NCBI GenBank assembly: GCA_029891385.1
Contig: JAIWQS010000093.1
Coordinates: 310,001 to 374,000 of the forward strand
Source: Erythroxylum novogranatense
Taxonomy: Eukaryota; Streptophyta; Magnoliopsida; Malpighiales; Erythroxylaceae
Reading direction: 5' to 3'
DNA length: 64,000 nucleotides
Below the pieces are notes generated by a model that made no database searches, was not told the origin of the DNA, and worked only from the letters and a program-made list of their open reading frames with translations. Positions 47,366-59,908 of the stretch are shown piece after piece (the stretch's first letter is position 1; every line of letters begins with the position of its first letter). Made by a program: the position numbers and the translations under genes.

Positions 47366-50300
47366 TGTTGGGACGAGACCCAACTACATAAGCAAACGAA
47401 ACCGAAGGAAGCGGAAATTTCGGATCGAAATTTGAATCGAAAACAAAGCACATCATAAGCAGTAAGCAGCGGAAATGTCGAATCGAAAACAAAATGCGGA
47501 AGCGAACAAATCCGAAAGTAGCGAAGCGGAAGCAAAAGCAAGCGGAAGCAAGAACTAATCGAATCAAACGAACAGATTGCAAAGCGGAACAAAATCAAAA
47601 CAAAAGCGGAAACAAAAGCACATCGGTTCAAAAGGCATAAGGCGGAAACAAAGCGAACATCTCGAAGCATAAATCAAATAGAGCAAAGCAACAAGACAAG
47701 CGTGAGGTTAATTCGACAAAATTCAATTGAGCTAACAATTGGACATTTTGGCAAGGAAAGGTAAGAAACTTGATGAGAAATCACTGGTTCGAATTTCGGG
47801 TGAATCGGAGGCCGAACGGGGAAGTTACAAGAGAAAATGTAAAATGACCAAAGGAATAGTAATTGACCATATGAATAGTAACCGGCCAATTTCCGACCCT
47901 TATATCTTTTTACTCCGAATTCCGATCGGGATATATTATACCTCATGTTAAAGATATCAAGTCCCTCTACAATTTTCATGAAGGACGGAAATTTCAATTT
48001 CCGCTCTAAAGCGGCGAAAAACCCATACGAAGGTTCAGCCCAAAATTGCCCATGAATAGTAATTCGGGAATCCCAAATGCATAATGGGCAGCAAACTTAA
48101 AACGCTCATATCTTTTCATCTTAATTCCAATCATGACCCATTTTATCTCGTTTTCAAGATCTTGACATTATCTACAAACTTCAAGAAATCTACCCATTTC
48201 AAATTCAAGCTCTACCATAGCCTAAAACTTAAGTGAAGTTTCTGTCCATTTTTAAGAAAAATTGGACAGTACCTCCCCTAAAATTTGATCTAGCCAAACT
48301 TTTCAACCTATCCATCCAAGCTCCAAACCTGCATAAAACCACTTCTATCTTCCAACTCAATAGCACAGCCCCTCTCCAACTCAAAGGGCCACATTGCAAT
48401 CTTAAGAATTCTAACCATTTCAATCCATACAACAATACCAACTCATCTTTTTTTTTTCTCTGCTTTTCCAATCTTACAATCATACATTAACTTATACATT
48501 ACATTTGAACTTCAAATATTAAAGGATATATAGATATATAAAGTACATTTGGAACCTCAAACCTTATGATTTACATGACAATAAACTAATACAACTCATC
48601 AAAGGGCATTTAGCCCGATTACAACTAATTTAACAAAAACAACGAATAGAGAATAAACTAATGCCTTTCTTTTACAACATAACTTCAAAAGCAAGATGCA
48701 TCAAATTTGTTTCAATCTCGATGCGGAACTCGATTTCTTGTTCAAAACCCGAGGAGGAGATAAGGGGGTGAGCACGGCGGCTCAAGTGGGTAACGATCTA
48801 ATAATTAAGCATAAGCTAACACATGCATCAATAATAATAATTTCAAGTCGATAACCATCAATTTCATTTTCTAACAAATAAAAACAATTACAAAATCACC
48901 AAATATCAGATAACAGCACAAAAGCACATATCAGATGGTTTGAGTGATCCTAACAGGACGTACTACACATGTTCGACAAGCGACCATGTGTAGCCGTGAA
49001 CAGAGGGGAGTCCGATTTCGGAACTCCTATGCCCTTAGCAGGCGGTAGAAGGCTATGACAAATCTTGCAGACTTGTTAAGCAGAGGATCACTACTGACCC
49101 AACAAAATCATACATGATCATATTAGGCATTCTTCCTAAATCTCATATTCACATTCTTTTCCATTATTCATCAAGCTTTGCCACGAATGGCCATTTCAAC
49201 AAGATACGCTCACATAAACATGTAATTCACATATTGAATTTTGATCACTTAACAAACAATATTACTAATCTTTACACAATAGTGCATAGAGCGTGCACAA
49301 GATGCAGACTCAAATATCACAAATAATCCTTTGTTCAAAATTTACAAATCATAGGAATATAGCCTAATACTTAATGATTAAAAAGTTACCCGCCTCTTAT
49401 CCTTTGGCTTTGCAATTTGTCAAATTGTTCTTTTCCAATCTTCACTTGCCTTAAGAGACCTAAACAAAGCATAACAAGGTCTAATTACCAAAAACTCAAA
49501 TGCTGAAATTTTTCAAGAATGCGAGAACTTGACTTTAAACTTACCCAACTTTGCCTATTCATTACTAAACTATAACCATCATAACCTATCTCAATCTTAT
49601 CAATTATTTTCTAGAATCTCATGCCTTAAAGCCAACAACTCAAATCTGAAATTTTACGCTTTTGTTTAAAATCCTTCTTCTTTCCACTTTACTCTCAAGA
49701 AACCTCTTACACTTTCCTTTCTAAGCAAGAAAGGCCAAATTCTAACAAAACACCATGAATGAATAAAGAGACATATGCTGGAAATTTTCCCAAACCTCCA
49801 TTTCCATCTAATTCTCCATACTAAGCGATTCAAATATACAAGTCATTCATTCCAAGGTGATGTGAACCATTTCTATTCACACTTCAACATCTCATACCCA
49901 ATTACGAGTCCCTATATGATCATACAACACAACTCATATCCTTTTAATTACACAAAACACTCGAATGAACATGATCAAGAACATCCATTTACAACTATCT
50001 CCACATTCCATCTTAGTACTTCACTTACCCTACATTCATTCATTCGATAACCCAATCAATAACTCAAAACCAATCATGATGTAACCTCTAGCATTAAACA
50101 AGAACCAAAACAAAACATATATAGCTACCCTTTTATAAACCTCTTCCTAACCCATCTTACCCATACTTTACTTAAACCAATAAACCAATAGCATCAACAC
50201 GTATTTAAATAACCATCAAGATTTGAAAATCTCTAAGTTTAGAACCCTTCACAACAATTCTGATTTTCGAAACTCAAACCCCAACTTAATACTCATTCTT

Positions 50301-52770
50301 TAAATCAAATAAGAAAAGATAAAACCTAACAATCAAAACCATGAATTAACCACTAATACACATGCTGATTTCTCCTTCCACTTTCCTAATTCTTCTTCTT
50401 TCATTCACTAATCCTACACTCAATCCATCATTAGCAAATAAGAAAGAATAAACCTAACAATAATCATGAATTACCAATCAATACTCATGCTGAAATTTTT
50501 CTAGGAATTGCAAACTTGGCTTAAACAATCTTGAACTTTACCTAACTTTACTTAGACCTTTCTTAAGTCATTTAAACCCAAAACCCATCAAGAAACTTAA
50601 ACAAATTCCAGAATTTTTCATACCCTCGAAAACCAGATTTTCTCTCAACTTCCATTTACTCTTCTTCTTTTCTTATTCTTTCATAAAATAACTCTTCAAT
50701 CCACCATTTTGAAATAAGAAATGCAACTCTACCATAAAACCCTAATCAACACAATAAGGCTATGCTGGAATTTTAAACAAATGTTGAAACTTGACCTTCA
50801 TCACTAACTCTTTAGACCACCATGCTCGAACCACCATGTTAAGCAAAACCCTTACCAATAAACTCATAATTCCCAAAAATCACATGCTGAAATTTTAACA
50901 AAATGGACAAACTGCCATCGCCTCTAACCTAACCTCCTTATACTCTTTTTAAGCTATAACAATCAAAACTCATCTTAAACCTAATCCAAATTTGCAAAAA
51001 ATCTCAACTCAAAATACCTACACAAATCTGAATTTTCTCTTTTGTTTTAACCTCCTTCTTCTTTTCTTTTCTAAGCCAATACTCTTCAAACCATCATATT
51101 AACCAAGAATAGAACAACCCAAGCAACAAAATCATGAATTTACAAACATAACCTATGCTGGAATTTTGTTTTCAACCTTGGAAAACTTGAATTCAACTTA
51201 CATACTTTCACTATATTTTATCTAACCCCATGCATGCTGAAATTTTCCACAATTGTCGAAACTTGATATTGAGCTCACCGAACCTTACCAAAACCTTTCT
51301 TGTGCCATTCTTTTGCTATATTAACTAAAACCCCCTTCAAAACTAATTGAAATTTCGAAATTCCTAAGTCCTATGCTTGCTGAAATTTTTCAAACATTCA
51401 TGCTCTTCTCTTTTTCCTTTCTTTCCTACCCCAATACTCTTCAATCACCATATTAACCAAGAAAAAGAGAAAAAACCTAACAAAATACTAAGGAAAATTT
51501 CGAAACCCTAACTCATCCAAATCTGAAATTTTAACCTTCATATAAACCTTCTTCTTTCTTCATCAATCAACTTCCAAACATCATAGGTAGCGAAAAGAAG
51601 AACTATAACAAGAAACCCAAGAGATTTTGAAACCCTAACCTTATCGAGAGACCCACAATTCCTCTTCTCTTCCTCTCTTCTTGGAAATTTCAGAAAAGCT
51701 TCTACAAGTGAGACTTAAAGAAAATAAACCTACCTCCCTTTCTCCTTTGGCTAGTGAAACTCACCTTTCCATTTCTCTTCTTTGAAGTTTGAAAACTCTT
51801 CTTACTCTCCTCTTCTTGTAACTTTCGTGTGCATTAAAGACTAAACATTTTTCTCCTTTCTAACTTACTTCCCATGCAAAAACGACATCATCTTGCTTCT
51901 CCCTTGAAATTTTCGCTGGTTCATTAGCCTCCCTCCCTTTCCTAAGCTTTCTTACATTAAAACCCTAACTCTTCTCTTTAACTTAAACCTAACTCTTTAA
52001 CTTAAACTAAGCCCAACCTTCAAGCCCAAAGTTTCCCTCCTTTCCCAAAATTTTCATTTCCCTCCTTAAAACCCTTCCAAAAAATTTCATTTCCCTCCTT
52101 CTAACTTAAACTTTTGTGGACTCCCACTTAAAAGCCCATAAGCTCCCTTCCTTTTTCATTTACTCTTCCATACAAACCTAGCCCACTTAATTGCTTCCCC
52201 ATCATTTACAAATCATTCCAAAGGCTAAAAGCCCATTTTAATAAACCTAAAGCCTTATAACCATTTAAACAAAACCAATTTATTCATAACAATATTTTAA
52301 GGCCTAATTTAATATTTCCTTATTCTTTGAAAATCTAATACCAAAATTAAAATTCTAATTTACCTCAATTCCTTCAATTTAATAATTCTTACTTAAGCAC
52401 TTAAAATCTCAAATTCCAAATTAGACTTCTCAATTCCATCAATTAAAACAATCATCCTATAACCTTCTTATTCATTGAATTTCTAAAATCCATACAAGCT
52501 CTAATTCAATTTTAATCTCCATCACCTAAATTCATAGCAACCTCAATTTATATAATTCTTTTAAATATTAACAATATATCACAAAATAATAATTTCTCAA
52601 CAAATCAAAGTTCACTAAATCCTTTCATTAAATAATCATAACTTAAGCAATAAAATCCTCAATTTATTCCAATCAAATTACAATTATCAATCTAGACCTC
52701 AAAATAGTTAAATTATGCCTCAAAATAATTTAATCAAGCATTGACTTGAAAAAAGAATCGGGGCCCAACA
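47366..52770 (-). repeat. Family-A LTR copy 3, full length (outer 5' LTR)
   Basis: 5405 bp with intact termini TGTTGGGCCCC and CCCAACA. The outer edge at 52770 abuts Copia-1 LTR sequence (CCTTTGACGGGAATAGC), matching 29335 onward in the other Copia-1 LTR. This fixes the insertion point within that LTR. Confidence 0.9.
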
Positions 52771-54494
52771 CCTTTGACGGGAATAGCTAGAAACAGATTA
52801 AAAGCTCGCTAGAGCCTACCCTCATCTGGAGAGTGAAGGAAGCGTTGGACCATGTGCTTGGAGAAGAGAAACTTTCGATGATGGCTTAAGAGAAAACAAG
52901 GAATAAAACTCTTTTCACCCTTTTGCTTAACACTTAAGCATTTTCTCTTCTTCCATGAGAAAACCGTCGACCATCCACTTCCATCTTCTCTTTTGTTGAT
53001 TTTAACCTTTTAAAAAGCTTCCATAAGAAGCGGACAAATGGTGAGTTAATGGCCATTCATTCATTAATGAATAAAGAAATAAACTTTGAAAAGTCAAAGT
53101 TTATCCTCCTTTCCCAAAACCAACGTGCACATATATATATATAATAATTAATTAATTAATTACTTAATTAATTAATTAGAATATATTGCTAAGGTCGATC
53201 CAGCTGGGTGGGTCTACCACTCTTGAACCCGATCTTTGAAAGCTTGACCGAAACCTTTCTTAGCAATATCGATGTCGCGATCTCATGGGACATATCCCAA
53301 TCCATTGGGATCCATTTAATCCATTGCTCTCCATAATTGGAACTCGGTCAATTACTATTTCTGATTTCTCTGAAACACTCTTATCGTGTGACCCTTTAGG
53401 CTCCGGTTATGTTGGCCACTTAGATTAACAATTAATCGAGCAAGTCATGAGCGGTATCTAGCAACACATCATGACCCCAATTGGACGGAAAGTAATCGGT
53501 TTGATGTATTCATCACGAACGGATCACGAACCCTTCCATAGACAATTCTGTGCAATTAGTCCTTTCACCATCCTATACCCCACTTGGTTATGAGTATGGT
53601 CAAAGTGTCAACTCTCACTAGACCGAGTCTAGCCAGTGATATCGGTTCTGATCACGGGACTCATTACTTTATATGTCAATGAAGACACTCTTCATGACAT
53701 ACATCTTTAATGACTTAGTAATGATCGATAAGAGGCCATGGGTATCTCTTCGCTAATCCAGTGGTGAATCCTTTATTGGCTACTCAATTATCTTGAATAC
53801 CTCGTCGTACCCAAGCACCACCCCATGAGTTACCTCGGAAGGCAACAAGGAATGGAGTCAAAGCAGGGATCGATATCAAGATATCCTTGAGTACCTCGAG
53901 TCTAAGGATACTTGCACCATTGCTATGATGAGATTATCGCGACACTTACATAAGATATCCATGTGATGATCTCATGGCGGGTCATCCAATGTACTTACTA
54001 CGCTAGTAAGCATCCACATGTCAATTCTAAATATCTCATATTTACAGATTTACGAGATCCTTTGCTTGATCGATCGAGGAATATGACATGTGCTAGTCTA
54101 TCCGGATTAATGATGTCGGTCTCATTAATCCTATGACTAGGAGAATTTGAATCTTGACATAATTGCACATGATAGAAATCTCGATAGTATGATCACATCA
54201 TAATTTCCTTCATGCTATGTCATATATCATGGACTTCATTAATTCGATTAAAGATCAATCAATTCATAAACAATGTTTATGAATATCAAATTAATGAATA
54301 ATGCCTTTTCTTTATTTATTCATTGATTCGCTCACGACTTTGAATAAAAGCGCACTAAAGGGATTGCCTTTAGGGCACAAATAAACGATCTTGAGCCTTG
54401 AACAAGCCGACTTATCCAATGAACAAGTCGACTTATCGGTACCGAACATGTGTAAGTCGACTTACACATGGTACAAGTCGACTTATCACTTACA
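52771..54494 (-). repeat. Copia-1 5' LTR, missing its last ~176 bp
   Basis: It matches 29335-31084 with scattered differences and carries the four-palindrome cluster at 54404-54480 (first copy changed to AAGCCGACTT). It ends at 54494 with the target duplication GATGA at 54495-54499. Confidence 0.92.
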
Positions 54495-54499
54495 GATGA

Positions 54500-55900
54500 T
54501 ACTCAATTAATAGGTCATAATCCTTAAGCAACTCTAACCATCTTCTCTGTATCAAATTCAGTTCTTTTTGGCTCAATAAATACTTAAGACTTTTATGATC
54601 TGTAAAAATTTTTGTTTGAACTCCATAAATATAATGTCTCCAAATCTTTAAGGCAAAAATTATGGAAGCTAACTCCAAGTCATACGTAGGATAATTCATC
54701 TCATAAGGTTTCAATTGCCTAGAAGAATAAACAATCACTTTATCTCCTTGAATCAACACACAGCCCAATCCCTTCCTTAAGGTATCACTATACATTATAT
54801 ATTTATCATTACCTGAAGACAAAGTCAAAATCGGTGCCATTATAAGCCTATCCTTCAATTCCTTAAAACTATTTTGGCACTATTTGGTCCACACAAACTT
54901 TTGATTCTTTCTTGTCAATTTGGTAAATGGTGCTGTTATTATGGAAAAGCCCTCTACAGACCTCTTGTAATACCCAGCTAAACCCAAGAAACTCCTCACT
55001 TCTGTTATATAGGTGCTTCCCATTTTATCACATCTTTTATTTTTGTCGGATCCACAACACTCCTTGCTCTAAAATCACATGTCCAAGAAATGCTACTTCC
55101 TTTTGCCACAATTCACATTTGTTGAATTTGGCATACAATTCGTTCTTCCTTAGTGTCTCCAAAGAAATTCTTAAATGTTCTTCATGCTCCTTATCACGCT
55201 TGGAATAAACCAATATATTATCAATAAAGACAAATGATAAATTAGACTAAGAAAGACTTAAAGACTCTATTCATTAAGTCCATGAAAGTTGCAGGGGCAT
55301 TCATAAATTCGAAAGGCATAACTAAGAACTCAAAATTCCCATACTGTGTTCTAAAAGTAGTCTTTGACACATCAAACTCCTTTATCCTCAACTGGTGATA
55401 ACTCGATCTCAAGTCTATCTTAGAGAAGACTTTTACCTCTTGCAATTGATCAAACAAATCATTTATGCATGGGAGTGGACATCTGTTCTTAATGGTGACA
55501 TGGTTAAGCTTCCTATAATCCAAACACATTCTCAATGATCTGTCTTTCTTCTTTATGAAAAACACAAGAGCTCCCCAAGGAAAAGAACTCAGCCTAATGT
55601 AACCTTTCTCTAACAACTCTTCCAGTTACTCCTTAAGCTCTTTAAATTTCTCCAGAGCCATTCAGTAAGGCAAAATCGAGATCGGTGCAGTACCTAGAAG
55701 AAGTTTAATGGGAAACTCAATTTCTATATGTGGTGGTAGTCTTGATAGTTCCTCAGAAAAGACATTCGAGAATTCCATAACTATAGGTATATCTTCTAAC
55801 TTCCCTCCATCTGTTTTTATGTCTACCACATAGGCCAAAAATGATTCACACCCTTTCCTCATCATTTTCTCTACTAACAGAGCCGAAACAACTGTAGACG
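54500..55900 (-). pseudogene. Chromovirus reverse transcriptase and RNase H, broken
   Basis: Pieces on the minus strand: 55865-55662, the linker before RT (KGCESFLAYVVD, FSNVFSEELSRLPPH); 55616-55242, the RT N-half ([48 protein letters not shown]); 54858-54500, RNase H ([51 protein letters not shown]). The RT active site reads [11 protein letters not shown] in a shifted frame near 55225-55205, so the second Asp of the usual FIDD is Asn. RNase H is cut by Copia-1 at 54499. The upstream part is cut by the family-B LTR at 55901. Confidence 0.9.
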
Positions 55901-56089
55901 TGTTGGACCCCGATCTTTAATTGAAATTTAGAAATAGTAAATGAAATTGAATGAGTGTTTTGTTTAAGTATTATGTTATAGATGAAATTATGCTTTAAGA
56001 AAATTTTGAGAAAAGTGAGAGAATTTGAAAAATTAAGAAAGTTGACTTTTGGAGATAGAAAGTTTGACTTGAGAGAGTTGACTTTTCAT

Positions 56090-56600
56090 TTGAGGCAAAA
56101 TTTGAGAAAATTATCTTCTGAAAACTTGTAGTTTATGTCAAGAGCTTTCTGTGGACATAAAGTTTGCTATTTTTCGATGTCGGGATTGAGAGATATGAAT
56201 TTTTGAAGATATGCTTTGTTTTAAAAATGCTATTAAGTATATATTTGTGTGTTCTATGCTTCGAGGCCACTCGTCGTATGGATTTAGTTTGAATTAGAGT
56301 AAGTGGTCTTCATGAAAGTTTTAGATGATTTTTTTTATCTTTCCATTGATATAAAGTTTGCAATTTTTCAATATCGGGACAAGGAGTTATGAGCGATTAC
56401 AAATTGGAAGTCGTTGAGGAAAAGCTGTTTTGGACAGAATCTTTTATTGAGTTTCCGACCTCTTTCGAAACCTAATTTGATTTTGAGTTCTTAAAGGAAG
56501 TTGTAGAGCTTCCTTTGATCTTTTTATTTAAACCAAATTTGTCAAATTCTGAGTTCGGGATCGAGAGATATGATTTTGGAAAAGTTCGGTTTTGAAGTTC
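56090..56600 (+). repeat. ~175-bp modules in LTR B
   Basis: Three modules start near 56090, 56290 and 56460. Each contains a GTTGTAGA or CTTGTAG element, then GATCTTTCCAT-like sequence, AAGTTTGC-like sequence, TCGGGA and GAGATATG or GAGTTATG. They are related to the modules in the family-C solo LTR. Confidence 0.65.
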
Positions 56601-57529
56601 AGTTACTTTATTTTTAATCCGATCCCTTTTGAAATCTTTTGCTTATAATTCCTTCGTCCGACATCCGATTGGTTTGATTCTCGAAGCGTTGGATTCCTAA
56701 GACGATTAATTTCATTTTCATGAAGAATTATGATTTTTAGGAGATTAAATGGAAAGAGATTGATTGAACCTAAGTAGGAGATTTGGTTATAGGTTATAAG
56801 TTGGATAATTTTCTGAACATGGTTCGGTATTTTGCAAATTTCGGGAGCTGTACAACTCTGATTGAGTTGATTCTTGAGGGAAAATAAAATTAAGATATGG
56901 GGATACAAATTAGGTGAAGAGATCGAAATTTAATTTCATCCCTAAGATTGTAAATTTCTGGACTGAAGTTATGTTAATGTTCAGTCTCGGATTTTGTGAG
57001 GTCCTATAGTATTTCAGCTATAACTTCTTCGTTTTAGATCCGTATTGAGCGCGGTCGGTGGAATTGAATTCGTATGATCTAGAGGAACAATTTTTAAGAA
57101 GAAAGTTTGTCCAAATTGTTTCGTTTAGTTGCCTAAATCAGATCATAAGCTATCGGTAAATGTTGGAGGTTAACTTAAATGAGGGGCATTATGGTCTTTT
57201 CCTCCATTTTAATGACCTGGCATGAAACACAGCCCATAGCTGTCGTATTAAGCATCTGGAATTCACGATTTATACAGCAAAAAATAAGAAAGAAAATAAG
57301 AGAGAAAGAAGAGAGAAGAAGCGTGGAGAAGAAGGAGAAGAAGGAAGCTTGACCATGATGGAGCAAGCATGAAGGTCGGTTTTCTTGGGTTTTATAAGTG
57401 ATTTTCGTTGGTTTTAAGAGCAAGAGGAGGAAGAAGATGGAAGTTGTCCATTGAAGCTCAAAATAACGAAAATGGTGGAAAAATGGTAAGTGAGAGAAAG
57501 TTGAGTTTTGAATTTTTTATGAGTTTATG

Positions 57530-58190
57530 GTGTTAGATGGCTTGGAATGGTTATGGATTTAGTTTATCTATGATTAATTGAAGAGATTAGGCTATGATTG
57601 TGTTTAATTTTGGAAAATTTTGAATTGGGGATTATGCCCAAAATTGGAAATTGGGGATTTTGAAATTGATGCTTTAGATAGCTTGGATTAATGATGAATT
57701 TAAGATATCCTAAGTCAATTTTGATATTTATGCTTTAGGTGAAGTTTAATTTGAAAAATTGTAAATTGAGGTTTAGGCTTAATTTGAAATTTGAGAATTT
57801 TTGAATTAATGGTGTAGAATCATCAATAATAGTAGGAATTGGTGAAATATGAAATCAATTTTGAAAAATTGTGATTTATAGTATTGAATTTGTGTAAATT
57901 GGTTTAGGTCAATTTTGAAAATTGGGGATTTTCAAAATTGGAGATTGAAATAACTTGAATATGTGAGGAATTGATGTTTTCTAAGCTCAATTTGAGAAAT
58001 TAAGTTAATTATGATATTGAATTTGATTGAATTGGTTTAGGTTCAATTTGAAATTTGGGGATTTTAGAAATTAATGATGCACATATCTTGGAATTAGTAT
58101 GAATTGATGACTTATGCATCAAATTGAAGGATTAAGTTATTTATGAGATTGAATTTTGATGAAATTGCTTTAGGGAATGTTAAATTGGAA
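57530..58190 (+). repeat. AT-rich ~140-bp degenerate repeats in LTR B
   Basis: Four to five diverged segments built from AATTTTGAAAATTGGGGATTT, ATTGGTTTAGG and GATTGAATTTG-like words. Low complexity, no ORF. Confidence 0.55.
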
Positions 58191-59908
58191 GAAAGAAGGA
58201 GGCTTTGGAGCAATTGAGGCCAAAGCAAGTTGTTAGCATGGATATGAGGTGGGTAGTATATTTATATTTTGATTTATAAGCTATATGTGAATTTTTGAAA
58301 AGTAAAGAAAAAAATTTTGATTTTGATAAATTATTGTTGATAAAAATGTTTGAAAAGGATGTAAATGTTTGAAATTATGATTTGAAGGGTTAAAATGAGT
58401 TTTAGAAAATGCAAGAATTATGAAATTCATGGTTTTCAAATTATTTGATTTATGATTTAAATGATTTAAAGAATTAGTGCATATATTGTGATGAATTTGA
58501 TGAATATGTGATTTAAGTGAATTGCATTCGATTTGTTATATGAATTCATGTGGATATATGTTTGTGTCATTTATGACACATTATGATGATATGATATGAA
58601 AATTTAAAGAAAATTAAGATTTTGAAAAGTGCCTTGAGCAATCTGAAATCTGTTTTGTTTATGTGCTATGTGGGTTTAGTCAGGTCCTTTTGTGAGTCAG
58701 TGCACTGTCTCTACTTGTTAAAGCCTTCTCTCGGCTGCCCTGAGAGGCAATAGAGTTTCGATTACGGACTCCTTCATGGCTATCTTGAACCGCTATGCGG
58801 GAAAGTGTAATACGTCTGTTCACTTGCTTGCAGGATCGCTTTTGCGAGGCATGCGATATATCTATTAGGACGAAACCAAACCATTTTGAAATGTTATGTG
58901 CTTTTGCTTTTGTTCATATTTGTGATGCATTGAAAATGTGTTGCATTCATGTATGCATGATTTGGAATGATTTGAGAATTTGAATGAGAAATTGAGCTTT
59001 GAAATCGAGAAATTTTGGAAATTAGTAATAAAGAATTGAAAATGTGGAAAGTTGAAGAAATAAGTTTTTGTTGAAAGATTTGCAAAATAAAAATGTTTTG
59101 AGAAATGTTTTTGCTTATGTTTCAATTTATAAATATAATATCCACGAGCTTAGAGCTCACTCCCCTTCATCCCCAATCTCCAGGTTTTTAAGTAGGAGAT
59201 CGGATGGAAGACGAGCATGACCTTAGTCAATTTGTGCTTGTTAGTATTTATGTGTAAAGTTTGATGTTAAGTATTGGATTTTATGGATGGTTAGAAAGCC
59301 GGTAAAGTGTATTTAGTCCGAATGTAAAGAATGCATCTGATTATCTTGAAAATGAGTATGAATTGAATTTATGATATGTAAATAAATTATGGAGTTATAT
59401 ATGAATTGAAATGTATGTGAATGGATTTGCTCGTGGCGATAAATGTATATGATTGTATTGTGTTCAGATTGAGATTTTTGAAGTGTTAGGTTTAGATGTG
59501 CATTTTTGCTGGTGTTTCGAATTCCGGACGGGAGGTCCGATGTTGATTTGTGCTGTTTGTTTTAGATATTAGAAGTGTATTTTTGCCTTTGCAAAAATTT
59601 TTGGGCTGTCAAAATATAGTCGTTATGTTGCCCGATTTTTGGTAAAAATCGGGATAAGATAAGAATAAGAATTAAGAAGTTAGTTTGATAAAGATGAGAT
59701 TTGCGTGATTAAGACAAATTATATGAATTGAGTGTTATATGAGGATAAATTTCCAAAAAGGAAATTTTCTGGATTGATGATGATTTGAATGTGATTGAGT
59801 AAAGAGAAAAGGGAATGAATAAGAGAAAGAAAAAAAAATTATACCGGGTTTGGATAGTCTAGGTTCCCAACGCGAATGTGTTTCTGTGTTCTTGATTGTT
59901 CTCGTATG

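Larger units (their letters stand above)
36481..52770 (-). mobile_element. Family-A array: LTR-int-LTR-int-LTR
   Basis: Three family-A LTRs (36481-40755 truncated, 41366-46752, 47366-52770) alternate with two short internal regions (40756-41365, 46753-47365). The repeat period is about 6.0 kb; for example the same segment starts at 36481, 42478 and 48490. The outer right edge ends exactly at an LTR terminus (CCCAACA, then CCTTT of Copia-1). The left edge is a deletion junction within an LTR. No gag or pol is present. The copies are very similar, differing by scattered short changes, so the array is recent or homogenised. Confidence 0.9.
29159..54494 (-). mobile_element. Copia-1, minus strand, itself invaded by the family-A array
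   Basis: 3' LTR 29159-31084, internal 31085-36480, remaining 5' LTR 52771-54494. It is flanked by GATGA duplications. The family-A array at 36481-52770 replaces the last ~176 bp of the 5' LTR, the primer site and about 450 bp of leader, judged against Copia-2 (59909 onward). LTR ends are TGTAAGTG and ...CCTACA. Copia-2 is a second copy of the same family in inverted orientation. Pol and gag pieces are in copia order but frame-broken. Confidence 0.9.
55901..59908 (+). mobile_element. Family-B LTR, plus strand, interrupted at its 3' end
   Basis: It starts TGTTGGACCCCGATC in chromovirus pol (preceding bases AGACG) and runs about 4.0 kb to 59908, where Copia-2 begins. The last ~260 bp expected from the inverted copy at 10155-10412 are beyond Copia-2 and outside the window. 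It matches 8906-9525 and 10412-10482 inverted. Whether it is a solo LTR or a 5' LTR cannot be seen. It contains repeats at 56090-56600 and 57530-58190. No coding sequence. Confidence 0.85.

Noticed and set aside
36481..52770. Satellite DNA array with a 6-kb monomer
   Set aside because: Each unit resolves into an LTR plus interior with primer site and polypurine tract, and the array ends at an LTR terminus.
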